Made by a program: the position numbers and the translations under genes. A DNA stretch of 64,000 nt from Sphingomonas kyeonggiensis (GTDB lineage: Bacteria; Pseudomonadota; Alphaproteobacteria; Sphingomonadales; Sphingomonadaceae): assembly GCF_014196745.1 (NCBI RefSeq), contig NZ_JACIEH010000003.1, positions 1,178,001 through 1,242,000 of the forward strand, in the 5' to 3' direction. Position 1 is the first letter of the stretch, and the number at the start of each line of letters is the position of its first letter. The notes beneath the pieces were generated by a model. That model was not told the DNA's origin. It did not search any database and worked only from the letters and a program-made list of their open reading frames with translations. This document shows, piece after piece, positions 8,601-16,748 of the stretch.

Positions 8601-8948
8601 CTGATCGTCGAGTTCGCCAAGCAGGGCGAGGAAGAGGGCATGAACCGGTTCGATGCGGCGGTCCACGCGGCCCGTTCGCGTCTCCGCCCGATCCTGATGA
8701 CCTCGTTCGCCTTCATCTTCGGCGTGATCCCGCTGGCGATCGCCAGCGGCCCGGGCCAGGAGATGCGCCAGTCGCTCGGCACCGCCGTGGTGTTCGGCAT
8801 GATCGGCGTGACCATCTTCGGCCTGGTCTTCACACCGATCTTCTACGTGCTGATGCGCAAGCTCGGCCGCGGGAAGGTCGCGCACCACGAGCAAAATCCG
8901 CCGGCGGCGCCGCAGACGCCCGCTGCCGCGACGGGAGAAGCGCAATGA
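5688..8948 (+). CDS. RND multidrug efflux pump, HAE1 family inner-membrane transporter
   Basis: 1086 residues, the usual AcrB/MexB size, after an AAGGAA ribosome binding site. Starts with FFIERPIFAAVISVFITLIGA (TM1). The proton-relay Asp pair is in LAVGIVVDDAIVVVEAVEKH (TM4), and a late Lys-bearing TM10 reads GLVVLIALAAKNAILIVEFA. Two large periplasmic loops and twelve predicted membrane helices with the internal twofold repeat are present. Drives proton-coupled export of hydrophobic compounds. Stop overlaps the start of the outer-membrane gene in ATGA. Confidence 0.95.
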   Translation: MSDTQAVPASQPPQAPVRSGFSSFFIERPIFAAVISVFITLIGAFCYPLLPLSQYPEIAPPTISVQAAYAGASPEIIAETVAAPLEQEINGVEGMLYMSSSSTQGAGQITVTFKPGTDLDAAQVLVQNRVNLALPRLPDQVRQIGVTVNKQESGFLMIVALTSPDNSLDVDYMGNYANTVIRDRLLRLEGVGSVQIFGGGNYSMRVWIDPDKAAARNLTSTEIIAALQAQNVQTAGGALGSSPSGKDSPSFEVPVDVQGRLASVQQFSNIVIKSDPSGAALTKLGDVARIELGSQDYSIQGSFGGKRGIALAIVQQPGANSLNAADLVLKEMGTLKKDFPQGLQYSIPYNPTEYVSASVEAVQHTLLEAVVLVVVVVLIFLQTWRAAVIPIVAIPIALVGTFAVQLALGYSINSLSLFALVLAVGIVVDDAIVVVEAVEKHIREGKHPREAAHLTMKEVSGALVAIGLVLVSVFIPTAMVGGIPGIFYRQFAVTIAAASAISLLVSLTLSPALAALLLKPHQHMDADRGPRWMRPIKVGAEKFNQGFDWLSDRYGRVTSRLIRMGLIMMIVYAGLLALTGWRLTATPTGFIPEQDQGFLIGVVQLPPGSSLDRTSEVVAKAYDIAAKTDGVIDGAAFAGLDGASFSQASNAGVIFIKLKDWSERGKKQSAEALAGQLTGAIAGQISGANIFMIAPPAVQGLGNGSGFVMMVEDKSANGGWRGLEAATGAMMGAAMQEHKVSQVFSLFNTATPKIRADVDRDKAQILGVQPAQVFDAISTYIGSTYVNDFNLLGRTFRVTAQAEPNARDQMDDIGRLQVRSSSGQMVPISAVANFVRDSGSSRVVRYNLLPAVELQGQAAPGVSSGDALAAMEAMATKVLPQGYGYEWTGLAYQQKAAGSSSALIFVLAVVFVFLVLAAQYEALTLPLAVILIVPMCILAALLGVNLRGMDNNILTQVGLVVLIALAAKNAILIVEFAKQGEEEGMNRFDAAVHAARSRLRPILMTSFAFIFGVIPLAIASGPGQEMRQSLGTAVVFGMIGVTIFGLVFTPIFYVLMRKLGRGKVAHHEQNPPAAPQTPAAATGEAQ

Positions 8949-10360
8949 AGCGTACCCTCATCCTGACCGCAGCCGGCCTGTCGCTGGCCGGCTGCGCGGT
9001 CGGCCCCAACTATGTCTCGCCGGCGTCCAAGGCGCCGGCCCAGGGCGAGCTGACCCAGGCGAACGCGCCGGGCTTCGTGCCCGACGAGCCGCCCGCGGAC
9101 TGGTGGAAGCTCTACGACACGCCGGTGATCGACCGGCTGGTCGGCGAGGCGCTGACCGCCAACACCGATCTGCGCGTCGCCGCGGCGAACCTGCGCCAGG
9201 CCCGGGCCGCCCTGCGCGAGACCCGCGCCCAGCGCCTGCCGATGACCAACCTGTCGGCACAGGGTACCCATTCGCGCCAGCCGGGCGCCGCGATGGGCAT
9301 CCCCAACGCGTCGTTCGAGGGCGAGACCTACACCGTCGGCCTCGATTCCAGCTATCAGGTCGACCTGTTCGGCAAGATCGCGCGCGGCATCGAAGCCGGG
9401 CGGGCCGATGTCGGCGCCAGCCAGGCCGCCTATGACCTGGCCCGGGTGACCGTCGTCGCCGAGACGATCCGGGCCTATTCGGATGCCTGTGCCGCCGGCC
9501 AGCAGCTCAAGGTCGCGAACAGCACGCTCAAGCTGCAGGAAGACACGTTCGACCTGACCCGCCGGCTCGAAGCGGGCGGGCGTGGCACCGGGCTGGAGAC
9601 CGCCCAGGGCGCCGCGCTGCTCGAGCAGACCCGCGCCAGCGTCCCGGTGATCGAGGCGCAGCGCAAGGCGGCCCTGTTCCGCCTCGCGGTGCTCACCGGC
9701 AAGCCGCCGTCCGAAGCGCCGACCGACGTCGCGGGCTGCGAGGCCGTGCCGGTGGTCCGCCAGGCGATCCCGGTCGGCAATGGCGCGACCCTGCTGGCGC
9801 GCCGTGCCGATGTCCGTGCCGCCGAGCGCAAGCTGGCCTCGGCCACCGCGCAGATCGGCGTCGCCACCGCGGATCTCTATCCGAACGTCTCGATCGGCGG
9901 TTCGATCGGCACGACCGCGCTCGACCCCAAGGACCTGTTCAAGAGCTCGAGCTTCCGCTTCAGCATCGGGCCGCTGGTCTCGTTCAGCTTCCCGAACATG
10001 AGCGTCGCCCGTGCGCGCGTCGCCCAGGCAAAGGCGGGGGCGGATGCCGCGCTGGCGAGCTTCGACGGCACCTGGCTGACCGCGCTGCAGGATACCGAGA
10101 CCGCGCTTGCCGCCTATGTGGCGCAGGGCCAGCGCGTCGAGGCGCTGCGCCGCGGCCGTGACCAGAGCGGCGAGGCCGCCCGCATCGCGCGCCTGCGCTA
10201 CCGCGCGGGTGCCGAGCCGTTCCAGACGGTGCTCGATGCCGAACGCTCGCTGGCCACGAACGAGCTGTCGCTCGCCCAGGCCGAATCGGACTTCTCCGAT
10301 GCGACCGTTTCCCTGTTCCTCGCGCTTGGCGGGGGGTGGCAGCAGTCTCCCCAGGGCTGA
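8945..10360 (+). CDS. Outer-membrane efflux channel lipoprotein (NodT/OprM family)
   Basis: 471 residues from the ATG overlapping the pump stop. Lipobox LSLAGC with Cys17, then CAVGPNYV, the classic start of RND outer-membrane factors. Two related halves of the TolC fold are visible: ALTANTDLRVAAANLRQARAAL and the mirrored ADLYPNVSIGGSIG / YRAGAEPFQTVLDAERSL blocks. Completes a tripartite pump with the two upstream genes. The operon ends here; a hairpin follows. Confidence 0.93.
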   Translation: MKRTLILTAAGLSLAGCAVGPNYVSPASKAPAQGELTQANAPGFVPDEPPADWWKLYDTPVIDRLVGEALTANTDLRVAAANLRQARAALRETRAQRLPMTNLSAQGTHSRQPGAAMGIPNASFEGETYTVGLDSSYQVDLFGKIARGIEAGRADVGASQAAYDLARVTVVAETIRAYSDACAAGQQLKVANSTLKLQEDTFDLTRRLEAGGRGTGLETAQGAALLEQTRASVPVIEAQRKAALFRLAVLTGKPPSEAPTDVAGCEAVPVVRQAIPVGNGATLLARRADVRAAERKLASATAQIGVATADLYPNVSIGGSIGTTALDPKDLFKSSSFRFSIGPLVSFSFPNMSVARARVAQAKAGADAALASFDGTWLTALQDTETALAAYVAQGQRVEALRRGRDQSGEAARIARLRYRAGAEPFQTVLDAERSLATNELSLAQAESDFSDATVSLFLALGGGWQQSPQG

Positions 10361-10382
10361 CCTGCCAACCCCCGCCCCCGCG

Positions 10383-10408
10383 CCCCGCGTGCCTAATGGC
10401 GCGCGGGG
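10383..10408 (+). terminator. Hairpin downstream of the RND operon
   Basis: An 11-bp stem (10383-10393 with 10398-10408, one G-T pair) around the loop TAAT, 22 bases after the outer-membrane gene. No T-run follows, so at best it is an incomplete intrinsic terminator or an mRNA-end stabiliser. The rest of 10361-10585 shows no convincing gene. Confidence 0.4.
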
Positions 10409-10585
10409 ACGCGGCTGTTTGCGTTCGCGATGCGCGTTCGCGGCACCTTCCTAGCTGAAAATCCCACTGGACACAGCCCGCATGGGCATGCGCAAAATGC
10501 CGCAGCTACAGGGCTTTGGCAGGCGGATCGTCTGCGTGCCGGGCATTCTGCCCGACCAATAATCAAATGTGGCCTGACCATTCTA

Positions 10586-10633
10586 TTGACACCCGTCGTT
10601 CAATCGGCCTTATTGGCCTGACACCGGTGGCCA
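10586..10633 (+). promoter_or_regulatory. Probable sigma-70 promoter and dyad operator of the TonB receptor gene
   Basis: TTGACA at 10586-10591 and, after 17 bases, CTTATT at 10609-10614: a perfect -35 with a weak -10. Just downstream TGACACCGGTGGCC (10619-10632) forms an imperfect LacI-type dyad with central CG, overlapping a TGGCC-N10-GGCCA repeat (10614-10633). This position over the start of transcription would suit repression of the receptor. The regulator is unknown; the LacI gene at 18735 is only one candidate. Confidence 0.45.
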
Positions 10634-10680
10634 GCACGGACTGGCAATCACAAAAGCCGGAACAGACGGGGAGGAGAGTC

Positions 10681-13600
10681 ATGCGAAGGACTACTCTATT
10701 TGCCAGTTCGGCGCTTTGCGCCGTCCTGATGGCGGCGCCTGCGCTCGCCCAGAATAGCGGTACCAATACCACCGACGGTCAGGCCAGTGCGCCCCAGGCC
10801 GAGGAACCCACGGCGAACGACCAGATCGTGGTGACCGGTTTCCGCCGGGCCTATGCCGATGCGCTCAACATCAAGCGCGAATCCGATCAGATCACCGATT
10901 CGATCTCGTCCGACGGCCTTGGCCGCTTCCCGGACCTCAACGTCGGCGAGGCGGTGCAGCGCATTCCGGGCGTGCAAATCAATCGCGAGGCCGATTCGCG
11001 CAACGCGACCATCTCGCTGCGCGGCCTGCCGGGCTCGTTCGCGCGCACCACGCTGAACGGCGGCGGCTTCGCCGATCCGATCCTAGGCAGCGCGACCAAC
11101 ACCTCGTCGACGCCGCTCGGCGCGTTCAATTCGGACATCTTCTCGGCGATCACCGTGATCAAGTCGCCCTCCGCGGCGAACCTGGCCGGCGGCCTTTCGG
11201 GCAATGTCGACTTGCGGATCGCCTCGGCGCTGAGCCGCAAGGCCGGCGGCTGGGCCAAGGCTTCGTACGAATATAACGACTTGGGCGACCTGGGCAGCCC
11301 GGCCTTCTCGGCCGGCTACAATGCGCACATCACCGACAATTTCGCGGTGTTCGGCGTCGTCGCCTACAAGGACGAGAAGTTCCGCCGCGACTCCATCTCG
11401 GTCAACACCTGGGCCAATCGCCTCGGCGCGATCCAGGTCGGCAACCAGCAGGCGGCGGCGAGCAACCCGACCTACCAGGCGCTGATGGCGCAGTATCCGG
11501 GCGGGGTCTATTATCCGAGCCAGGTCCGCCAGTTCGTCCGCATGAACCAGGGCCATCTGCTCACCGGCGCGGCCGGCTACGAATGGCAGGCGAGCGACAC
11601 GCTCAAGTTCGGGGCGACCGGCTTCTACACCGAGCGCAACCTCGACAAGGGCCTGAACCACCTTCTCTACATCGACACCTCTGCGGGCAACAACACCAAC
11701 ACCGCGCTGGCCCCAACCTCGGCGGTGGCGCATTTCACCAGCCTGGGCACGCCCTATGTGGTGCAGACCTCGAGCGGGCCGCGCGCCTACATCAACCAGT
11801 TCTCGGCCGAGAATCTGCAGACCTATGACTCGATCCGCTCCGAGCCGGCGAAGCAGAAGACCTGGGCGGTCAACCCGACGATCGAGTTCAAGGACGACCA
11901 GTGGCGGGTGACCGCGCAGGGCACGATCTCGCGCGCGCAGGTGCTCGCCAACCAGATCGAGCTGGACATCATCCAGAACCCCTATCGCAACCTGGGCTCG
12001 GCGGGGCTGAACGGCATCACCGCATCGATCTTCACCGGCGGCACCAGCCTGCAGGATGCGAAGTTCGTCCTGAACACGCCCAATGCCTCGCACATCCCGA
12101 CCGGCGGCTATCCGCTGCCCTCGGCGGCGAACCAGGCGACCCAGGCGGGCGCGCAGATGCCGGGCCAGGTGGCGGGCACCCAGGGCGATCGCTTCGGCGT
12201 GACCGGCACCAACGGCCAGTCTTGGAATGCGCTCGATGCGATCCAGCTCGATCTCGAGCGGACGTTCGAGGACAGCTTCCTGTCCGCCGTGCAGGTCGGC
12301 ATGCGCTATGAGCGCAACGAATATACCTCGATCGGCTCGCGCAACACGTCGCTGGGCGCGAACACCGGGAATGTCACCCCGGCCATGTCGCAGGCGATTC
12401 CCTATGCCAATGATTTCTTCGGCGGCACGGCGGGCGGCTATACCCAGAACTGGCGCAATCTCGACATCAACCAGGTGCTGGGCGCGGTCACCCCGGTGAA
12501 CATCGGGCCGCGGACCACCGCCAACCCCAACGGCCTGCCAGGCCAGTTCGTCTATGGCAGCGGCGGCGTGTTCCTCACCCCCTATGGGCTGGTGAACAAT
12601 TATTGGGACGCCAATTACTGGAACAACAACTTCACCAACACCAAGAAGGTGATGTCCGCCTATATCATGGGCAAGTTCGATACCGAGATCTTCGGTATCC
12701 ATGTCCGCGGCAATGCCGGCGTGCGCTACGAGACGACCGACCAGAAGATCGACGCGCTCGACTGCCGCAACTGCGCCAGCGCGCTCTCGGGCGTGGTCGG
12801 GCCGTTGAACCACAGCATGTCGAACCGGGTCTACAAGGACCATTACGACTATTGGCTGCCCTCGGCGATGTTCGCGGCGGACCTAGCCAAGAACCTCATC
12901 CTGCGCGGCGCCTATTACAAGACCTATGTCCGCCCGCAGCCGCGCGACACCGTGCCGATCTCGTTCGTGCAGGTGCCCGAAGTACTCACCCCGGCGGTCG
13001 ATCCGGTCTATTCGGTGACGATCGGCGCGACCAACATCAAGCCCTACACCTCGAACTCGTTCGACCTGTCGCTCGAATGGTATAACCGCCCCGGCGGCGC
13101 CTTTGCGATCGCGGTCTACCAGAAGAACATCAACGGCTATATCGGCCCGATCACCGACCAGAACGTGCTCTGCCCGGCGAACGGCCGGATCAACGGCATC
13201 GACTACGGCCTCGGCAATCTCAGCATCGTCGGCCCGAACTGCGTGAGCTCGAACCAGTTCATCGGCGCCGGCGGCACGCTGGTGAATGCGATCGTCCGGG
13301 CAAGCGGCCTGACCAACCAGAATCCGATGCGGGTGCGCGGCCTCGAGGTCTCGGTCCAGCAGAACCTCGATTTCCTGCCGGGCTTCCTGAAGTATCTCGG
13401 CGGTGCGGCGAACTACACCTACACCCAGATCGACGGCAAGGACACGGCGGGCAACCCGATCACGCTGCCCAGCGTCGCCAAGCACAACATCAACCTGATC
13501 GGCTATTACGAGACCAAGCTGTTCGGGCTGCGGATGGTGTTCAACCATCGCGGCAAATACGATCTGGCCGCCGGCAACAGCTTCGTCGGCGATGCCCGCA

Positions 13601-13788
13601 CGGTGAAGGCGCGCAGCCAGCTCGACGCTTCGGCCTCGCTCAACATCATGAAGAACTTCTCGATCTCGCTCGACGCGTTCAACCTGACCAACGCGACCCG
13701 CTCGGAATATGAGAACGACCCGATGCTGCCGCGGCGCATCGACTATGACGGGCGAACCTATACGCTGACGGTCCGTACCAACTTCTAG
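10681..13788 (+). CDS. TonB-dependent outer-membrane receptor, large carbohydrate-type
   Basis: 1035 residues. ATG at 10681 is preceded by GGGGAGGAGAG and opens a clean signal peptide (cleavage after APALAQ); a longer in-frame reading from 10516 is rejected. The plug domain follows the TonB box region: QIVVTGFRRAYADALNIKRE, then IPGVQINREADSRNATISLRG and ITVIKSPSAANLAGGLSG. A 22-strand barrel ends in the terminal Phe of VRTNF. The plug style is that of the TIGR01782-like receptors that sphingomonads and caulobacters use for oligosaccharides. It is followed by a PL5-type lyase gene, so uptake of lyase products is the likely job. Confidence 0.92.
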   Translation: MRRTTLFASSALCAVLMAAPALAQNSGTNTTDGQASAPQAEEPTANDQIVVTGFRRAYADALNIKRESDQITDSISSDGLGRFPDLNVGEAVQRIPGVQINREADSRNATISLRGLPGSFARTTLNGGGFADPILGSATNTSSTPLGAFNSDIFSAITVIKSPSAANLAGGLSGNVDLRIASALSRKAGGWAKASYEYNDLGDLGSPAFSAGYNAHITDNFAVFGVVAYKDEKFRRDSISVNTWANRLGAIQVGNQQAAASNPTYQALMAQYPGGVYYPSQVRQFVRMNQGHLLTGAAGYEWQASDTLKFGATGFYTERNLDKGLNHLLYIDTSAGNNTNTALAPTSAVAHFTSLGTPYVVQTSSGPRAYINQFSAENLQTYDSIRSEPAKQKTWAVNPTIEFKDDQWRVTAQGTISRAQVLANQIELDIIQNPYRNLGSAGLNGITASIFTGGTSLQDAKFVLNTPNASHIPTGGYPLPSAANQATQAGAQMPGQVAGTQGDRFGVTGTNGQSWNALDAIQLDLERTFEDSFLSAVQVGMRYERNEYTSIGSRNTSLGANTGNVTPAMSQAIPYANDFFGGTAGGYTQNWRNLDINQVLGAVTPVNIGPRTTANPNGLPGQFVYGSGGVFLTPYGLVNNYWDANYWNNNFTNTKKVMSAYIMGKFDTEIFGIHVRGNAGVRYETTDQKIDALDCRNCASALSGVVGPLNHSMSNRVYKDHYDYWLPSAMFAADLAKNLILRGAYYKTYVRPQPRDTVPISFVQVPEVLTPAVDPVYSVTIGATNIKPYTSNSFDLSLEWYNRPGGAFAIAVYQKNINGYIGPITDQNVLCPANGRINGIDYGLGNLSIVGPNCVSSNQFIGAGGTLVNAIVRASGLTNQNPMRVRGLEVSVQQNLDFLPGFLKYLGGAANYTYTQIDGKDTAGNPITLPSVAKHNINLIGYYETKLFGLRMVFNHRGKYDLAAGNSFVGDARTVKARSQLDASASLNIMKNFSISLDAFNLTNATRSEYENDPMLPRRIDYDGRTYTLTVRTNF

Positions 13789-13796
13789 CATCCCCT

Positions 13797-13828
13797 AAGC
13801 GGAGCGGCTGGGTTGCGCCGCTCCGCTT
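13797..13828 (+). terminator. Strong hairpin between receptor and lyase genes
   Basis: A perfect 12-bp stem, AAGCGGAGCGGC (13797-13808) with GCCGCTCCGCTT (13817-13828), loop of eight bases, nine bases after the receptor stop. The tail is CCCTCT, not a T-run. It may attenuate rather than end transcription, lowering lyase expression relative to the receptor. Confidence 0.55.
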
Positions 13829-13850
13829 CCCTCTGGTGAAGGCCCGCCCG

Positions 13851-14906
13851 ATGAAGTTCCTTGTCTCCAGCGCCGCGTTGCTCTTGGCGCTCGGCTCGGT
13901 TCCTGCCCTTGCTCAGGATCATGCGATCCTCGGCGTCGATTTCGCCAAGGGCGTGCCGGCGGGCGATCCGGTCGCGCGCAAGGTGCTCGCCCGGGCCGAT
14001 GCGGCGCTCGATCGTCCGCCCGGCGCGATCCCGCAGCTCCACACCGAAGGCACGCTGCCCGGGAAGGGCATTCGCGAGATCAGCCTCAAGGCGAAGCAGG
14101 ACCAGCCGATCGTGATCGCGCTGGCGCTCGCCTGGCGGCTGACCGGCGAGCGGCGCTATCTCGACCAGACGGCACGCTATCTGGAGAATTGGGCGGACAC
14201 CTATCAGATGTCGTTCAACCCGATCGACGAGACCGGGTTCGACACGCTGCTACTCGCCACCGACCTGACCGAGGCCGATCTCAGCCCGGCGCTCAGGGCC
14301 AAGCTCGACGGCTTCTGGCGCAGGATGGCGGCCGGCTATCTCGATGCGATGGACGGCAGCCCGAAGAATTCCCACACCAACTGGCAGAGCCACCGCATCA
14401 AGCTGGCGACCATGGCGGCGTTCGAGACCGGCGATGCCAAGCTGATCGAGCGGGCGCGCGGGGCCTTCGAGAAGCAGGTGAGCGGCAATATCCGGCCCGA
14501 CGGATCGGTGTTCGACTTCTACGAGCGCGACGCGCTCCATTATGTCACCTACAATCTCGATCCGATGCTGATGGCGGCGCTCGCAGCGAAGGCGCACGGC
14601 CAGGACTGGTACAATTGGAAGAGCCCGACCGGATCGAGCCTGGCCGGTGCGGTCAAATGGCTCGAGCCCTATGCGACCGGCGAGAAGACCCACATCGAGT
14701 TCGTCAATTCGCGGATCCAGTTCGATCGCGACCGCGCGGGCGCGGGGCAGAAGGAATATGCGCCGCATCCCTGGGATCCGGGCAACGCCGTGAACACCTA
14801 TGCGCTCGCCACCCGGCTGGCACCGGCCTATCGCGACTTCGCGGCCAGGCTCGCCGAGCGGGAGAAGCGCCAGCCCGACGACTGGCTGCTACTGTCCGGG
14901 CGCTGA
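13851..14906 (+). CDS. Alginate-lyase-family (PL5-like) polysaccharide lyase, secreted
   Basis: 351 residues from ATG at 13851, giving a signal peptide MKFLVSSAALLLALGSVPA ending ALAQ; an ATG 15 bases upstream is less likely. The alpha/alpha-toroid lyase signature is present: NSHTNW around 173-178 (Asn and His of the PL5 active site) and RDALHYVTYNLDPM around 226-239 (Arg and Tyr). Such enzymes cleave uronic-acid polymers by beta-elimination in the periplasm. Substrate (alginate or another mannuronate/glucuronate polymer) cannot be fixed by eye. It sits directly behind the receptor, forming a small polysaccharide-use locus. Confidence 0.82.
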   Translation: MKFLVSSAALLLALGSVPALAQDHAILGVDFAKGVPAGDPVARKVLARADAALDRPPGAIPQLHTEGTLPGKGIREISLKAKQDQPIVIALALAWRLTGERRYLDQTARYLENWADTYQMSFNPIDETGFDTLLLATDLTEADLSPALRAKLDGFWRRMAAGYLDAMDGSPKNSHTNWQSHRIKLATMAAFETGDAKLIERARGAFEKQVSGNIRPDGSVFDFYERDALHYVTYNLDPMLMAALAAKAHGQDWYNWKSPTGSSLAGAVKWLEPYATGEKTHIEFVNSRIQFDRDRAGAGQKEYAPHPWDPGNAVNTYALATRLAPAYRDFAARLAEREKRQPDDWLLLSGR

Positions 14907-14939
14907 GGGAGCCGGAGGCCTCGAAGTGCCGGCCGCCAG

Positions 14940-15671
14940 CTACTGGCGCTGCGGCATCGAGAGCGACACGCGGAACGGCGCCCAGCCGATGCGGCTCGCC
15001 AGCGCCCCTGGGGCGGTGAGGACGAGATAGCCGGTCGCCCAGAGCACCTCGCCGTCCTGCCGCATCGTCTTCACCACCCGGTTCACGTGTACCGGAGTGA
15101 GCCCGGTCACGTCGGCGACCAGCTCCTGCGTCAGCGGATGGTCGAACGCGCCTTCGCTGGTCAGCCCGGCCATCGACAGGCGCTCGAGCAACTCGAGGAA
15201 TAGGTCGGCCAATCGCTCATAGGCGTTCATCCGGCCGAGCCGGGTGATCTGGGCGAGCAGGAACGATTCGTCGAGCGCGTGGCTGATCCCATAGGCGCAG
15301 GAGAGCGAGGGGAAATCCTCCGCCGAGGGGGCGGGGCAGATTTCCAGGTCGGTCAAGGCGACGATCGTCGAGGTCGCGAGCGGCTCGGGCTGGTAGCAAT
15401 GGCCGATCAGGTCGCCGGGCAGCAACAGGCCCATGATCTGGCGGCGGCCATCGGGCAGGATGCGCGTGCGTGCCGCCCAGCCGGAGAGCAGGATCTGCGG
15501 ATCCATGACCGGCTTGCCCTCGGAGAGCAGTTCCTGCCGGATCGGGATGCGGCGCGCACGGCGCGCGGCGTCGCGCAACGCGATGTCGGCGCGCGCGTCG
15601 AATGGCGCGAGTGCGGCGAGTCTGCGGAATGCGGGTATCGCTGGGGGAGGGGCCAGGGTCGCCTGGCTCAC
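14940..15671 (-). CDS. Crp/Fnr family transcriptional regulator
   Basis: 243 residues. N-terminal cyclic-nucleotide-binding-like beta roll (SEGKPVMDPQILLSGWAART, GLLLPGDLIGHCYQPEP), long dimer helix (ITRLGRMNAYERLADLFLELL), and winged helix LTQELVADVTGLTPVHVNRVV. No N-terminal Cys cluster of Fnr type was seen, so a 4Fe-4S oxygen sensor is unlikely. Convergent with the lyase gene. Starts with ATG at 15671; nothing nearby identifies its target. Confidence 0.88.
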   Translation of the reverse strand: MSQATLAPPPAIPAFRRLAALAPFDARADIALRDAARRARRIPIRQELLSEGKPVMDPQILLSGWAARTRILPDGRRQIMGLLLPGDLIGHCYQPEPLATSTIVALTDLEICPAPSAEDFPSLSCAYGISHALDESFLLAQITRLGRMNAYERLADLFLELLERLSMAGLTSEGAFDHPLTQELVADVTGLTPVHVNRVVKTMRQDGEVLWATGYLVLTAPGALASRIGWAPFRVSLSMPQRQ

Positions 15672-16037
15672 GCGTTCATCACCCTGTCGTCAAGCATGCC
15701 GGTCCCCCTTCCACGTACGGTTCCGCCATTTCATCCCGTGGAAGCGAAATGCCGCAGCGGATGCCCCCGACACCTAACCAGATCCCTGGCGGTCGGGCTG
15801 GGCCGGGGCGGGAGCGCCCGCATCCATTCATCTAGGGTCGAGCCGAGGTTGCGCACCACAACCCATGTTGGTGCTCCTGCTTATGTCGGGCGGCCGCACC
15901 GGGCGGCTGGTCGCGCGAAAGGAACGCGCGCGTTTCGGCAGAAGGAGGATGCCGATCGAAGTCCGGCATCGCTGCCCACCTTGCTGGGTCAACGCATGGT
16001 GCAGGCCTTCGGACCCATTGGGTCCGGATGCGACCGA
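15672..16037. other. Gene-poor intergenic stretch with a hairpin
   Basis: 366 bases between the Crp/Fnr start and the amidotransferase stop. I see no credible reading frame on either strand. At 16010-16026 a 7-bp stem CGGACCC-ATT-GGGTCCG lies downstream of the minus-strand amidotransferase gene, but without a T-run. The promoter of the Crp/Fnr gene should lie near 15680-15750; no clear hexamers were found. Confidence 0.5.
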
Positions 16038-16748
16038 TCAGGCGGCCAGTGCCTCGCCGATCAGGCGGAAGAAGGCCTGGCTGCCGGCCTGGCGCTCGAC
16101 ATGCCATTCGGGGTGCCATTGCACCGCCAGCACCGGCGCACCGTTGGGCCGGGCGGAGAAGCCCTCTACCAGCCCGTCCTCGGGCGACAGCGCTTCGATG
16201 TCGAGGCCGGTGCCCAGCCGGTCGATGCCCTGGCGGTGCACCGAATTGACCGCGAGCCGCGTCTCGCCCGTCGCCGCGGCGAGCACGCCGGCTTCGGTGA
16301 GCGTCACGTCATGGCCATGGGTGAACAGGCATTCGAAGGGCCGGCTGTCATCCTCGAGGTGATGGCCGTCGAGATCGCCGCGCAGCGTGCCGCCGAACAG
16401 CACGTTGAGCTCCTGCAATCCGCGGCAGATGCCGAACACCGGGCGGCCGGCATCGATCATCGCGCCGGCGAGCGCCAGCGCCACTTCGTCGCGCTGCTCG
16501 TCGAGCGGAGTCTGGTCCCAACTGCCGCCATAGCGATGCGCCGCGACGTTGGAGCGCGAGCCGGTGAGCAGCAGCCCGTCGAGCCGGCGGGCGATCGACC
16601 GGGCATCGAGCGTGTCGGCAAGCGCCGGCACCAGCAGCACGGTCGCGTCGGAAAGCTTGGACAAGGGCGAGATGAAGCGACTCGCCACCGCCTGGATCGG
16701 CCGCTCCGACACTTCGTTGCAGCAAAGCACGCCGATCAGCGGTTTCAT
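16038..16748 (-). CDS. Class-I glutamine-amidotransferase-like hydrolase (peptidase C26, PuuD-like)
   Basis: 236 residues. The triad is visible: Cys108 in FGICRGLQELN, and His212 and Glu214 in VQWHPEW. The family includes gamma-glutamyl-gamma-aminobutyrate hydrolase, which removes gamma-glutamyl groups from small amines. Here it is the last gene of an operon with a serine acetyltransferase and a peroxiredoxin, overlapping the former in ATGA. That setting hints at gamma-glutamyl or glutathione-related thiol metabolism rather than putrescine use. Cytosolic; no signal peptide. Confidence 0.85.
   Translation of the reverse strand: MKPLIGVLCCNEVSERPIQAVASRFISPLSKLSDATVLLVPALADTLDARSIARRLDGLLLTGSRSNVAAHRYGGSWDQTPLDEQRDEVALALAGAMIDAGRPVFGICRGLQELNVLFGGTLRGDLDGHHLEDDSRPFECLFTHGHDVTLTEAGVLAAATGETRLAVNSVHRQGIDRLGTGLDIEALSPEDGLVEGFSARPNGAPVLAVQWHPEWHVERQAGSQAFFRLIGEALAA

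Noticed and set aside
5673..8945. A 1,090-codon open frame antisense to the RND pump
   Set aside because: It mirrors the pump gene's codon structure in a GC-rich genome; the product is an Arg/Asp/His-rich low-complexity string without domains, and the plus strand encodes a textbook transporter.
15832..16119. Small gene in the 15.7-16.0 kb gap
   Set aside because: The minus-strand frame is Arg/Pro-rich, overlaps the amidotransferase gene end and has no ribosome binding site.
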